Assembly: GCF_002078875.1 (NCBI RefSeq)
Contig: NC_034421.1
Span: forward strand, 9,258,256-9,322,255
Source: Numida meleagris
Lineage: Eukaryota > Chordata > Aves > Galliformes > Numididae
Direction of reading: 5' to 3'
Length of the DNA stretch: 64,000 nt
In this document: piece by piece, positions 36,363 through 50,900 of the stretch
Layout: every line of letters starts with the position of its first letter
Position numbering within the stretch: position 1 is the first letter of the stretch
The notes under the pieces: model-generated
Databases searched by the model: none
What the model was told of the DNA's origin: nothing
Seen by the model: only the letters and a program-made list of their open reading frames with translations
Program-made: the position numbers and the translations under genes

Positions 36363-39300
36363 AGGCAATTGCTTTAATTGTTCATACCTGGCAGATCACA
36401 CTTTTCTTCCCACCTATACTAGATGTTCTTTGCACCTCCCTCCTAGAGTTATATAAACACTGAAGTGCCTTCAGTATGTTTGTGTAACGTGCTGGGTGGT
36501 TGATCCTCCAAACTGAAGTTACCGAGCAGGTAAAGGCAGACTCGATGAAGAAGCACTCACTCATACTGCACGTGTGATCCCCACATGAAGCATTAAGGGT
36601 AGTCTGAAGGGCTTAGTTCAACAAGCTTGTCCCCAACAAAGTGGGCACTATAACCCACTTTGAGTTGCTCTAAATAAGAACATGCCCCCTCTTAGGATGA
36701 TGGGCAAGCCTGGTAAGTCAAACTAGCCCCAACTGATATTTTGCATTGCTGAAAATGATTTTAGCTTTCCCGGTGAGCCAGTATCTAGAAGGCTGCCAGC
36801 TGCCTACTTTGCACAGTAGAAACAATGTAGGCAGGGTGCTTTTTAAAAAACAAGTGTGAGGTGTAGCAGACAGCTGACACAATCCAGTGACTTCTCTCTA
36901 CAACTTGGCCTTCCCCTTTCCTCATTGCTGCTCCTGGGCCATCGAATCCCACCTCATCCTTTGTACTGGCTCTCAAACCCTTTCAGAGTGAAGATGATCT
37001 GCTAATTCAGGGATAAAAGAAATCCAGTGATTTCATATTAGGGAGCTAAAATAGCTAAAAGAAGCACCCAAGAAATGTCAGAAACAGTGCTAAACTATGG
37101 CAGGAATATGTGGCTGGGATAGATCGTAATCTTTCAAGATTTTAGTATAATTGGTTGTTTTGTTACTTGTGTTAACCTCCATACTGCTGTATATGAGAAA
37201 CTCCTTTGTGTATTAAAGAACATTGAAATCTTCTAGGAAGTACCAGCTCCTGTTTGTTTGCCAGATCTGGCAAATCAGTCATGCAGAATGTCAATAAAAG
37301 ACAAAATTCCCAATCTACATCAGAGCCATTGAATGGCTGTTGTGGGAGTGTACAGTTGAGTTTGGCAGGATCAAATTGAAATAAAATGCTGAACTGGCAG
37401 TGTAGACCCAATAGCTGAGAGAAATTGGAGTCTATTAGTAACGTGTCAGATAGAAGCCTCAAATGAACATGTACTGTGACTGCTTTTGTTAACATTCCAC
37501 AAAAAGGGAACAGCCTTTCTGCCAATAGAAGTCTGCCAAAGAAACAGATGAGTGCAAAACGTACCTTCCTGGAGAGTTAAGGGAGAGAAAGTTAACTTCA
37601 AATGCTAAACTTAGACTTCATTGGAAAAAGAATTTAAAAAAAAAAAAAGAAAGAACAGAAATAGATGCAATTAAAGCTGGGTACTTATGGAGTAAAAAAA
37701 AAAACTGTGAGAAAGAAAGCATGCCTGTGACTAATCCAAGAACATTTCAGATTTACAGTGAACTGCATTAATAAGCAATAGAGAATTAAGGCCTCAGTTT
37801 TCCCCAGTCTTTTTTAGGCAAAATTCCCGTAGAAGTTGTTGTGTAAGTTTGACAGATATTGCAAAACTGAATTCAAAAGAGATCACAGAAAGATTTGAGC
37901 TTTTGCTGAAACACACCTCTTGCACAAAAAGCAACTGGCTAGAGAAAACCAGCCTATTTTATTTGTGTAATGACATCTACAAATATGAATTCACAAGCCT
38001 TCTGCATTGGGTCAGACTGAATGAGCTACTTCCTGGGTAGGGCCATCAGGTTTCTTTTAAGAAACAAGGTTCTCCTCAGGGGAAAGGCTGCAGCTGAGCA
38101 AGAGCCTGAGGATCCCATGCAAAGGCCACTGGCAACAGAGGGAAAGAAACAGAGCTGTGGAGATTTGGACCTCAGAGCAGGAAAAGAACAGCAGAGCCCT
38201 TCCTGAGCCTGCAAAGAAGCAAGGCCTCAGGGCCAACAGCATTCCATACAGGGACTGCCCCAAGCCCTCCTTCGCATGACTCCTAGCATACAGTGGATGA
38301 CTTCAGCGAATGGTACATACAAGTCAATACTGAGTTCTTGGAAAAATGGGAAGAGGAAGAAGGGTGGGGGGAACCAACAGTAACTCTTTTTTTTTTTTTT
38401 TAACTTACTGGAATCCAAAATCATCTTCACAGAAAATGTGGTTGGTTACTATAGAAGGAAGGTGATTGTTGTAATCTGCCTGTTATAATTCCCTGAACAG
38501 AGGAGCAGCCCGAAGGCCAGCATGCTCTTATTTTCTTGCATAGGAGCTGTTAAATCCTTTCATCTTGCTTTTTCTAAACATTTTTTACAATTTTACCTTT
38601 GTATCATACCGGAGATTGGTGCATCTGCAAGAGGAAGCCTAGGGCAACAGTGAGCATCTCAACAGGGAACATCTTCCTCGGGCAGGGGAGCAGCAGGGGA
38701 GCAGCAGGGAGGTGTGGGCTGAGGCTGGCTGCCTGCTTCTGCTGTGCTGTGGTTACTCCTCCTGGGTGAAGAAGATAGTATAGATTTAATGAAGGGGGAA
38801 AAGGGGCTACAATTACCCTGTTAGCTCTGACTCAGCTAAACGACTGCACTCTCACAAGATGGTCTTGCTTCATCTCATTGCAACCAAATAAGATCTTGTA
38901 GGGCTGGGAATGGGTAAATTCGCTCTTCCACTGTGTCATGACACACAACTTTGATACACAGATCCTTACCAGGATCGTATCTGCATCTCTGTAGTCTGTT
39001 TTTACCAGGACCTGGTACCTCTGTGCTTCCTATGGGTGCTCCAGATCTACCACCCAGCACAGCAAAAACTTCAGCTCTCCTAGGGCACACAAAAGGGATA
39101 CAAGGCAGAGATTTATTTGTGCCCATATGCGTGCAAAAACTGACAGCACAATCCATATGAGAAAGCAAGCAGTGACCTACAAGTCTGAAATGAAATAGGA
39201 TACTACCACACATCAGCAAAATGTTCCCAGCAAAGCTCTGGATAAGTGACTGATCAGCTCGTGAAAATATTTTAATTGGATTTCACAGCTATTGTCTAAC

Positions 39301-41635
39301 ACGCTCAAAAATATTTGAATAGAAACTTGCCACATGGCACTTCTACACAACACCTCTCTCCATGCTGATAGTACTGTAACAGCAAAGGCTGCCAAGTAGC
39401 TGTTTTAGAAGAGACACAGGAGGTCAGCTCAACACGGAGATGACTGTAACTTTCAGTAAAGCACCCGCTCAGTGAGCTGCGCCTGGGATGTTTTGTGCTT
39501 TTGTAGTTCAAAGACAGCGTCTCCGTGTGCACGCTTGGCTTTTAACACCACCCCTCCATGTGATTAAAGAAAGCCACAAGAAAGAGGTTTCTACATTATT
39601 ACCTCTTCCTGGAAAACAAACCTGCCCGTTTCCCCGAAGTTTGCTGGTACAGAACTATGCAGCTTTAAAGGCACCCAGACGTTTTGGCTGCCCATCCGCT
39701 TGCAGCCGTCATTATCTCTGTGTTACTTTACCTGGAACTTAACAATCCCTCGCTCCCTCTCCTCCTGGTTTTCAGTAACTCTTCAAAATGAAAATCAATA
39801 GTCTTCCTTTTACCCCAAGGTACAGCTTTCAGATAATCACATCCTATTGTGCAGCAGCTGCTTGGAGCCTCTGCAGCAGAAATAGCCCTTGGATGAAGAG
39901 TTTCCAGTAAAGAAGCTGTCTTTTTCTAGCATCTCACTGTTTAGTCATAACACTGGTTTAGATCAACACTGGGTTTTTATCAGGTGATACCTCAGAGGCA
40001 AGGTTAAGAATACTCAATGATTTTTTTTTTTTAATTTCTTCACATTAGAGACACTGAATTATCAAAGACCTTTTGAGTCAGAGGATTTTGTTCCTGTCAG
40101 CCCTTTAATTAAAGGAAAATAACCTCAAAGCTCTTATATTAGGAGAGCTGCATGTGTAATTTCAGTTTCTGTTTTGCTACTAGCAGGCTTGTAGTTATAG
40201 TAAACTTACTTCTGCTTTACGAAACCTGTCATCGTGACCGATAAATGAGAGGCCTCGAGAACCCCCCCACCCCCCTGCTTCCCTCTCGAGAAGCACCAGG
40301 TTTGAGAGGAAGAGCCGGCGTTGCAATACTGCAGACACAGTTGAATACATTTCTCAGAGGACAGTGCCAGAGTCTCACCCGCTGCAGCTATGGGGCAACG
40401 TGCCTGATGAAACCGTGCTGGGGGAAGCGCTGGATCCTTCCCTGGAGGCGCATGGCACAAGCCCAAAGAGCCGCGTGCTGGAACTGAATGTGCTACGGCT
40501 GATGCTTCCTATAATCCAAATGGCCCAAAATACCAAATGACCTCAGAGGGAAGCCAGGCTGCGTTATGCACTAAGCTTGTAAAGTGTTGGCATTATGAGT
40601 GGCACTTGGAAAAGCTGGGAGGGGTGTATTCTTAGAAATAGGGTGACAGTGCTGCAGGACAGGAAGGTGCGGGCAAAGGGTTGCAGTGAGGCAAGCTGCA
40701 GCATTTTATTTGGGGCATTTAAAAACAAAAAGTTCGGCTCGTCTGCTTTTTGAAATGTTATGTATATATTTATGGTACAAATCGGGCGATGGCTTTGTGG
40801 TATATTGCAGGACAGCAGTACAAATACAACTCACTGTGCCTTTGTCCCTCAGGCAAGAGGCACCCTGCAAAGCATTTCCTTTTTCCTCACTGTCAACAAG
40901 TGTGGGCTGTTTCCTTAGGTTTCCTCTCCTTTAGTTTGAGTGACTTGCCATGATCAGAGTGAACCAGCTAGAGCAGAAGTAGCAGCTGAAGATGGGAATT
41001 TTGATTATATTAGAAATTTAAAAGACACAAAACTTTCCTTTAAGAGACTCACAGGCATAATGCATTTTGTGATTAAGCTATTTTAAGTAATCTTAGATTT
41101 CTAACAGGGAATTGTTGTAATTTTCCTTTCATTTTCCCTCTGAGACCTGCTGCTGTGTAGAGAAAACTGGGGTTTATAAGCAAAGAGCTTAATTCTCTCT
41201 TCTTTATAAGCAGAGAGAAAAAATAAACAGCAAAACCTGTCACCATTCTCAGTGTGCTGTTAGGCCAAGAAGCGGCCTTCAGTACCAACAGACACCCCAA
41301 AACTTTCCCCATTATTCCGTGGCTAAAGAATGCTCTCCTTCGAAAAGCTGCAGTGAAGAGTCCTGAAGACAACTTTGTGTACAAGGAAGGTCTCAAACCC
41401 CAGTGAAATGCATCCTTGGTGGGACATCTGAGGATTGCACAAATGGATTCATGAGACATCAACAAAACCAAAGCCTGACGGGAGGCCGGTGGCAGGTTTC
41501 AAACACAGCTCTGGCTCTGAAAGGGAAAACTACAGCTGATCTCATAGAAGGAGCGGTGCATGGGCTTTATTTTTCCTCTGGAGAAGTCATATTCTACAGG
41601 AATGGTTCAGCCAACGCTGTGAGAGCTGTGCTGCA
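36363..41635. other. Non-coding interval between two CR1 fragments
   Basis: AT-rich with several A or T homopolymers (37636, 38387, 40021) and a small repeat of GGGGAGCAGCA near 38685-38709. A 132-codon minus-strand frame at 41073-41471 was not recognised and has no supporting context. Confidence 0.6.
38387..38401. repeat. Poly-T run of 15 next to a purine-rich tract
   Basis: Fifteen T residues directly follow a purine-rich stretch on the + strand (about 38339-38374). No SINE or processed gene body was recognised on the minus strand that would make this a retrotransposed poly(A) tail. Confidence 0.85.
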
Positions 41636-41885
41636 GTCACAGCATGGCTGAGGCTGGAGGCATCTTTGGGTCCTCCCAGCAGAGCCACCCAGAGCAGAGC
41701 CCAGCCCCACGGGCAGGCGGCTTTGGGAGAGCTCCAAGGAGCAGACCCCGCAGCCTCTGTGCAGCCTGTGCCAGGGCTCCAGCACCGCACAGCACAGCAG
41801 TGCTGCCTGATGGGCAGAGGGAGCTCCTGTGCTCCAGGTTGTGCCCGTTGCTGCTGGGCACCACTGGGAAGAGCCTGGGAAAACA
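41636..41885 (-). mobile_element. CR1 retrotransposon 3' fragment, diverged
   Basis: On the minus strand the order matches a CR1 3' end. CCAGTGGTGCCCAGCAGCAA comes first, then GGGCACAACCTGGAGCACAG, a TGGCACAGGCTGC block, and a diverged tail beginning GGGTGGCTCTGCTGGGAGGA. Several overlapping open frames here are explained by the repeat. No intact CR1 coding sequence is present. Confidence 0.75.
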
Positions 41886-44800
41886 AGGCTGTATTCCAGC
41901 TGTGGAGTCTGGGGAAAGTGCAGCCACTTCAAATCATCTTTGCTAAGCAGGTGGGAGGCAGTTCAGGCAAGAGGCTTGAGAACAAGATAAAGAAGAAACA
42001 AACCTCTCTTTAGTGCATGCACAGGTGGTTGTACAGCCAAGAATACATGTAAAGCTAGAGATCTATGTAGCAGTAAGTCACTCAGTTGGGCATCTGCTCG
42101 TTCAAACCAGAACTACACTACATTGCCCACAATCCATTAGAGACAGAACAGCTTAATTGAAAACAATCTGGTGAGAAAATGATTTTGCTCAGATGTATGT
42201 GGCCGATATGGTCCCAAAATAGCCCCAATAAAACTCAGTAAACTAAACGAGCATCCCTGTCAGTGTTGATTTCTGCAAAGCACAGGACTCTGAAGCCACC
42301 TCAGCTGGCGGCTGTGATGACCACTGAGAGCACTGCTTGACACGAACACTGTTCACCCTGCTGGGAGATAAATACAACACAGAAGCAAAGCGCAGCCCAA
42401 TATTCTGCAGCCTAGTCTGACCAGGGCAAAGCTGAAAAGCTTTTTGATGGAGGTTTTGAAGATATTGATTCTCAGCTGAAGTCTTTAACCAGGACTTGGG
42501 TCCAGATCTCTCCAGACTCCACTGTTTTCAGACCATGTCCAAGCATTCTGAGTAAATGGCACCTGCACTAATGTTCAAAAGTAGTTTACATGTGACTTAT
42601 GTTTGTCTTTCTTCCTACATTCAGATTCCCTATTCTAATCACCACTTGCAGGTTACCTTTATGCACTCCTGAGGATCTGTGCGGTCACTGGTGGCAGAGG
42701 TGAGACTAAGCATCTAAGTACCAGAACCAGTAACTGAAAAAGAGTTTGTTTTATGATCAAAAAGAGCTAGCCTGGAAAAAAATCCTCTGCGATACTGACT
42801 CTATGTGATAAAAAGTGGCAAAAGATAGTATTGCTCTTTTCATGTCATTTCCTGACAGGATACTTTGATGTTGCAACAGAAATGACAGGAGTTGGCAATG
42901 GCTAGAAACACTATCCACATCTAAGGAACACGTAACAAGGTCCAAAGGTGGCTTACATGGTTATGAGTTACTTGAGAATAGGAAGAAGGAAATATTTTAT
43001 TCATCATTAAAGGACAGAGAATTTCCTTCAAGATCTATTACCAGAAATACACAGAAATATATGGTTGCTGTACTGTAGTGCTGAGCCCAGCAGAACTTGT
43101 GCCCTTCTCACCTATTTTTGTTCCCTACCTCAGACTATAGCTCACACACACCCATTCTGTCTGCCATGCAAGTTCTTCAGCCAGGTGGATACGCCCAGCA
43201 GCCACTCAGCCAAACCAGTGCACTGGCAAGATGCAGTGGGGATGCTGTGGGGTGTTAATCCCGCCTGACTGCTTGTCCAGACCAGCCTTCACCAGTTGTG
43301 GGTCACAGCTCCTCTTGACTATAGAGGTGTTTGTTTTCCCAGTCAAACTCTCAAGTCTTCCCAAGTCTCACCCAGTACTACAACTATAAATACTAAACCA
43401 TGACCAGGACAGGTGGAGAATAAACAGAAACAGAAGAGTAAGAAAAGGAGAATTCAACATCACCAAAGTCAAAAATAAAAATTAAGAACAAACCAACCAA
43501 CCATGGTGCTAAGCTTAACTAGCTTGAGAACATCTCCCAGAGGAATGACCCTTATCTGGCAGTTAAAATTAGCGGGGGAAAAAAGACAAATAAGTCAGTA
43601 GGAAGCATTGCTGGAGGGAAGGGGAAATCCTGCTGCAATGCCATGGAGGTGTTGAACATCATGTCTCTTCATTCTAGGATGAAGGAAGCCAATGTGCTGC
43701 TTGTGCCACTCACTCTCACTGACACATACCTCCAGTTGGTATCAAGACTGTGTTCAGCAGAACACCTGCACAAAGTCTAGCTCTGGTAAATCACCAACTG
43801 AAATCACCTATTTGGTAAATAGACCTATTCACAGCTTCCTGAGCATGTTTAATATAGATGGATATTTATACTCACATCTGATAGATCTGAATTTCTTAGC
43901 TTGCTTATACTTCCTTTGGAAAAAGCTATATTTATAGCAGCTTTTTATAGAACACAGTCAATGAAAATAATATACAGTACTTTTACTAACTTATATCTAA
44001 AAGGACACAGCTTTAATATTTTAAGAGCAGAGGAAATGCACATAGGTCCAGAGAAGCAGAAAAGGGAATGCTTGAAGAGACAGTACAGAAAATGGAAGAT
44101 CTGAGTTTGGAGCGTCTGCAGTGAACCACGGAGCAAAAGGCTTGAGGGGACTGGAGAAGAATATCATCCAGATGGGGTCAAACAGCGATGAGAAGGAAAT
44201 AAGAAAGAAGGTATGAAAAAAAATTAAAGTGCACAAATAAGGAAGAAGTAGCTTTGAGAACATAGCCATTAGAAAGCTGTTATCCTTATTTTACTTTGGC
44301 ATTTTTACTAGATACGCTCTGCAGAAGAAGAAAAAGCTGGTATTAATTTGAAAGTACTCAGCAAGATCTCCTGTCTCTGAGTCATAGGAGGACTCCCATT
44401 CTTCTGCATTTATTTTAGTACAATCATTTTCTTGTTTTGTTTTACTTTTTAATATTCAGCCCTAAAACTGGGCTGAGTATTAGGTAAGAAGCATTTAAAA
44501 GATGTTGGTGGAGAAAACATCATTGAATATCAGAATGTAATTATGTTGATTTCTGGAATGCTAACTGACATGACCAATTGACATATATTTCTAATTAACA
44601 GGGTTTGAAAAGGAGATGTTCTGAGTGGTGAAGAAACTGCTGGAAGCCATATAGTGTGTCAGTTAACATAAGTGCTTATATGTATTTATGTAAGTAATAC
44701 ACATGGAAGAAGAGCACAGTGGCAAAAGCTTTATACTATTGGTCAAACCCCCTTGGAGCTGCATGCTTGCTGTATGAGTTGATCTTTCAGACAGACTTTA

Positions 44801-47800
44801 TTTTTGTCACTGCCATAATTTGTTCAGTCTGAACGGGACAACAGCATAAGCCTCAGATCTGGAGTGAAGTGAGAAAACAGACTTGTCCCCTTCTCAGACT
44901 ATGCTGGCTTGCTGAGAACTGTATCACAAGACAATGTGTATTGAGCTAGCAGGTCTCAAGGCACTACTTCATGCAGCAGCCTGCTGAGGTTATCTCAAGG
45001 ACATCTGCTGAACATGCTCTGCTGTTAAACAAGCAAAGAGTATGGAGTCAGCTCTCCTCTACAGGTGGAATGAGCTGTTCTAGTCTAGGAGGCAGCCAGC
45101 GCCGTGCACTTCTCACCACCTGCTGCTGCTGGACTCCTTTTGTTACAACCCCAAACGTGTGAATGAGGACTTCTCCATCCAGGCAGACACCAGCTTCTAC
45201 TCTGGAACCAAAAGTAGACACCAAAAAGTAACAGCTTCACACTTGTTATGAAGACTTCCTCATACACAAGAATGCTTCTGCTTGAGAGAAGCTTTTTCCT
45301 TTTAAACTCTTGGTACTCATTTAGTGAAAGTAACAAAAGAAGGACTTTATACATGCAGAATTAAAGTAGAGAAATGATTTTTTTTCAAAAAATAAAAATA
45401 AAAAAATCCACACACATATTTTCCCTTATTCTGGGCAGCTGCAAACTCCTTAACACATTACCTCACTTGCTGTGCATTTCACTTTCAGACCCAATCATTC
45501 AGGGAGAACATCCTTCTCTTAATTAGCCTGTATCAACCTGAACCCCAAAATGATTTCAACACCTCTTACTCATGTCCCAGTCCTATCTCTGACAGAGACT
45601 GCTGACATTTTCTGAACAGCCTGCTGGGCTGCTTATCTGCATCAGATGAAACCAAGCTTTGTCTTAAAGGTTTATGAACTGATTCAAGGTAGTTTGCTTA
45701 TTTATTTACAACAGCGTCCCATACGTCCTTCCTCAAAGTGATCTGGAAAATCCCAGAAAGTACGAAGTACCAGGCAGCCACCAGCTGTCCTAAGGGTCAG
45801 ACCTTCCAGTACATAAGCACCTCTGTGACACACGCAGCAGTTGGACCTACAGGAAGCACAGATTGTTCACAAATTACTGAGAGCTCAGCTGGCATTAACA
45901 GGAACTTCAGCCAGGAGAGTACACTGTGTGCAAGCAACAGCAGCTTACCAGATGTTACAGCACTCTCTTTAAGAGATAAGGTTAGAGACACCACATGTGC
46001 TGCATGCTAAATGATTTAGTCAAACCCTTGCAGGAAACTGTTAATGCATTCTCTTCCAGGAATGTTTCCTGGGAAAAACAGCCAGCAATTCAGAGCAGAA
46101 CCCTTCAAGGCTGCCTCCATGTGCCAGCTGCAGCTTTGCTAGTGGCACGGAGAGTGGGAGTTAGTTTGCATTTAGTGTGTTTCCACATTATTAAGGAATT
46201 CTATAGAAGAAAGGCATCTGTGAGTGGCAGCACATCAAATTCTCCAAGCAGGGCTTACAGTTAGGAGTTAAAACTGAACCCACAAGCTCAAAGGGAATTG
46301 GAGAAAGCAATGTAGCAGACATTGCTTGTCCTGGTGCCCACTGCCAAATGACACAAGGCTCTGAGGAAAGCTCAGTCCTCTCGTAACCCCAAAACAAGGC
46401 AGTCCTTGCTGGTTTCAGACTATGGCATTTTCTCTCACAGAATTTTTCACACATGCAGCTTTCAAAAATCTGAGGATACAGGAAACATTTCTTCTGCATC
46501 ATCTCCTTCAGACTGAATGCAAGAGTAGGAAGAACAGAACTATCTGGCTGTGCTAGAACTATGGGCAGCTTACGAAGCTGTCACCGTAGCGATGATTGAG
46601 CAGGATCTTTCCCTTGGGTACATCCTGTACCAAAAGCAAGAAGAGTATGAGAAAACTACTAACCAGACATCCTGCTATGTAGAACTGAACACGGATTTTT
46701 TTTCCCCCTCGGACACTACCAGGACCTCAGTTTACAGGGAACCGTAAAAGCAATCAATCACTGAAGTGCAGGAAGTAGAGTTCTTCCTGTCATAAGCCGG
46801 GATGTTCCTGGGGGGAAACCATGCCTGATAGAATCCAACCCAGCAGAGGACTGCATGGCAAGATCACAATTTGATACAGCTGCAAGATGGATACGTGAAG
46901 AATATAAATGTTGTTGGATACGAGTCAGCATGGATAAAAACAGCAGAATGGTTCCAATCTGCATCTCATTAACTGTGCAAAAGCAAGCACAGCTGCATAT
47001 AGCGACCTCAGGTTTGAGATGCAATTCAAAAATGGGACAAAGCAAGCGTAAAAGAAAAAAAACATGGAGTGCCTTAGTGCTCAAGAATAACTGAGGGGAC
47101 TAAGCAGCGCTCCACATCTCCAAGTCAGACCCTAGAAACTGATAGGATTGAATAAAAGTTAGAAACTTTACAGGCAAATTGGGATCCTGCTGGCAAACAA
47201 ATCTTTTCGACCAGAGTCTCATACTTCTGGGTTTGTATTTATCAGCTTTCTCCCCTTGATAATGTTTTTGCTTGGGGACATTGCTTTGCCTGTTTTTAAG
47301 AACAGACTGAGAATTTTCTGTTGCCAAACATTATGAATCCATAGCAAGTCTGAGCGACTTGGCAGCACTGCCAAGGTCACTGCATCAGGCAGGGTTTCTG
47401 CTCAGCATCCTGCTCAGCCCTTCACCCACGCCTTGTGGGTTGTCTGAGCTCAGGTACTTGGGCCCAGCTGCAGCGCTGTGGGTGCTACGCAACCTGCTGG
47501 TGCCTCCACATGGCCTGTCCTCACCTTCCCCCGAGAACAAAGCAGCAAAGCCCAGACAGCTCACTGCCTGTCACCTCTCCTACCTGCTGCTGTGATGTGG
47601 CTGCTAGTGAGGAGAGGAAACTGCTGAGCAAGGAAGAAAGCACTTGATGTGGCCTGTAGAGAGAGGGGTCTCACAATCCTGTTCTGATCCCTGTGGCTGA
47701 AGATGTTGGGGTGACCAACCTTCGCTAATTAAAGAAATGACACAACTTCCTATTGCAAAAGAGTCCAAGGGTTAAAAAAGAAGGCAAAATAACATAGGAT

Positions 47801-47892
47801 AAGAGCACAGCAGACAGTCAAATCCTGCAGAAGCCAAAGTAAAACTTAGCTAAGTTGCAATTGCTAGTAAAATCACTACATTATTCCACTTT
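41886..47892. other. Non-coding interval
   Basis: No recognisable gene. A purine-rich patch lies at 44036-44240. Short open frames occur on both strands and overlap each other. Confidence 0.6.
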
Positions 47893-47965
47893 CAGATTGG
47901 TAAATGACTTGTCCAAGTCATCAGGTAGGTCAGTAGTAGACCCAAACTGCGAGGTGTCAAATAAA
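47893..47965 (-). mobile_element. MIR-type SINE fragment, reverse orientation
   Basis: TAAATGACTTGTCCAAGTCA and AGGTCAGTAGTAGACCCAAA are the reverse complement of the conserved MIR core and the flanking tRNA-derived part. Confidence 0.55.
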
Positions 47966-50900
47966 TAGTCAGGCCCCGATAGACCAGGACACTAAACAGT
48001 CTAGGCACATTTCATCTCATACTAAATCAGTCTAAAATGCTTTAGGGGATTTGTGCCCTTGGAGTACTCATTTCCTCCAGCGGCCCATACAGGGAAGCTA
48101 AGGTGCATGGTGTCAGCAGCTGATGGCCAGGGACTGGAATCCCAACCCTGCTCTCCTGCATCCAGAAGCAGACACTGCAGGAGGGTGCCAGCTCCCTTCA
48201 GCTGCACTTCTTGAGGAGGAAAGGAGAGGGGGGGAAGAAGAAATATGGGGGTAGGATGAGGGAGGCAGTTTCTGAGAAGAAAACAAAGAGTCTATTCAAT
48301 CAAAGGAAAAAGCAAAGAAAAAGTAGCCTGAGGAAAACTTAGCCTCTGAAAAACAATGGATCAAGCTGGAGAAGGAAAACACAAATAGCAGAGGCATACG
48401 GTTCACTTCAGTCTTTGTGTTAGGACATGTAATTTATAGGATTTTAAATTTCCTTTCAAGGAAATCTGCTATTCCTATCAGTGCTCTCTCTTCTGAGAAG
48501 ATTTTCAAGCTTACAGCAAAGAAGTGCCAGCATCCTGCTCCTTGGCTGGCCCCTCCAGATGTATTCGATCCCTTGTTTTCCTCAGAAAGCCATTCACAGG
48601 CACACACAGAGCTGTCCGCTCTCTGCCATGCACACATCTCTTCAGGTGATCTGGTCAGCTCAGCTCCTGGTTCGGAGTGGTGACCCTCACCAACCAGCCC
48701 TTGCATTTTGGAGTGGAGGGAAGAATATTTTGTTTCTGCAGGGATTAAAACTGAAGTTTGGAATGAGAAATTCAGTTCCCTTTTTCTTCAGCCTTGAGGT
48801 TTTAGTTGTGCATTAGTTATGATGACATTGGGTCCCACGAGGAGGCTTAGCAATAAGCCACAAATGAGCAGGGAGCAGCATGACCAGTACACCAGCACAG
48901 CTTTTAGTGCTCTGCAAGGAAATCTTTGCTGTGTGCTGCTGGAATGCGCTCAGCAAAATATGGCATGAACGACAGGGACCTCCCACTGCTGGCATACACT
49001 CAGCAAAGGACACCATTTTGGTAATTAGCTGAGAGCAATTTTATTAGTGCCCTGTAGCATACTGCTGTGGGTGTCTGCATAGAGTCACAAGTTACCTTTG
49101 CTGATCACGTGTACAGGCAGGGTTAAACAAGACTGAGAGAGGATGTTGTAAGTCTCCTGTTCCTTGATTCCCTTCCAAGCTTGTTTACTCTGGCTGTCAT
49201 ATCCTGCTGTGCTTCCCCAGTACTCCTTCTTTCACTTGTATTGCTAATTTTGTGTTTGCAGTATCAATCATCTCTTCATTTTTATTTCCTTTATCACTAA
49301 GAACAAACGAATAGAGTGCAGCACGTGCAGCCCCTGGAGTTGCTGTGCAGGAGTTCAGCTTGTGAAGCCCTGTAGCTGTTCCAGCTGAGGCAACCAGGAT
49401 GCAAAAATTGTACCATGAATCAACACCCCCATGTGTCACACGTCCCCGTCTCACGCACACTCAAACCCTGTCTCAGCCTCTTCCTCTCCAGAAAAGGGCA
49501 AAGCCTTCGCAACTTCCAGCACAGCCAGTATGACACATGTACATGATTTTATGAATTTTATTTACAAAAGGCTCAGAGTCTCTCTATCCTTAAATTATGA
49601 TTAAAGGGTGGGGATGTTATTTCATAAGAAAATAAATCACATGCTATAACTTGACGGCAGGCTTTAAAAAGAAACCACCCTGCAGCAGCTGACTAGATGT
49701 TTTCCTCCTGAGCTTGCATGTTGGCCCCAGAAATGAAGCTGATGAACAGAGCTGAGCCAGTGACAAGTCATTGTTATGTCAGGACAAACACAGAATCCTT
49801 CACCTGCTCCTGACATAATACAGCCCTCCCACACAAGATAAAATCCAAAAGCAATTGGTATCTCTGTAACCACCAAGTCTATTTCATTCACGTGTCTGGA
49901 GATTTATGCGTGTGTTTTGGGTGGGAAGGAATCCTGAAGTCCCATTTTCTCTCTCAAGAAAGGTTGATGTAGCTGATGAGGTAAAGCATAGTAGAAGATT
50001 CCAGCAGGTGGTCAAGAATAAGGAAGAAGCTACAGTCTGCTGAGACCAAGTATGGCAGAAGACCACCAGGGCACTGCTCCTACTGTTAATTGTGGTCAAT
50101 AAGTAAAATCCTCATCTTGAACAGAGTTCTTCATCTCCTGGGCTTGGATTCAGGAAAAGGAGGAGCTGGATTTGTAATCTGAGAGGAGAAGTGGTGAAGG
50201 CAGGATGGACACCTGCAGCCCACTCCAGGGCCACGTGTCCGGCAGCCAAGGCCAGCACTTTCCTCGGAAGAGTTGCCAGCAGGGCCACTGCTTTGGACCA
50301 GTGAGATAAGAACAGCGTCAGCAGCTGTAAGGGCGATTGCTAAGTGCCTAAGGGTGAGGAGGAGGAGGAGAAATGACTCACAACTGATCCTAGCAGTCCT
50401 TGACTCACTGGGCCTGAGACTATCTGCCCTGTAAGATGGAGGAACGAGATTTCATCGCAACCTTCCCTCCCCTTCTCCCCGCACCTCCCTGCCCCCAGCC
50501 TCAAACCCGGTGCTCAGCTCTAACAGGATCTGCTGTCCCACTGGTCCTCAGATAACTCCAGTGAACCCGAGCAGCTCAGAGCAGGCATAAACCTAATGCC
50601 CTGGCCTGGAATAACAACGCAGCTCCAGTAGGTGTGCTCAGATGAGGTCTGCAGACGGGAGCAGCTTCTCCTCACAAACCGCCTCAGCTCCCAGGAGAGG
50701 GCTGAGCGGCACTGGGCCCTGAGACACGGCCTTCAGCAGCAAGTCAGATTTTGCTTTGAGCTTTGTTCACAGCTCAGTTTTGGGAGAAGTGGCACAAAAG
50801 ACAGCACTCCTGCTGCCTGACTTTTGTTCAGCCTGGCACTAACACTTTGAAGCTTCCCTGAGATGAGGCTGGTGCTGGGTCTTCTCTGCTGGCGGGCACA

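Noticed and set aside
41073..41471. 132-codon minus-strand frame with a hydrophobic middle
   Set aside because: No family recognised, no splice or promoter context, and frame length is not exceptional for 64 kb.
41644..42013. Overlapping open frames of about 100-115 codons on both strands
   Set aside because: They lie mainly on a diverged CR1 fragment.
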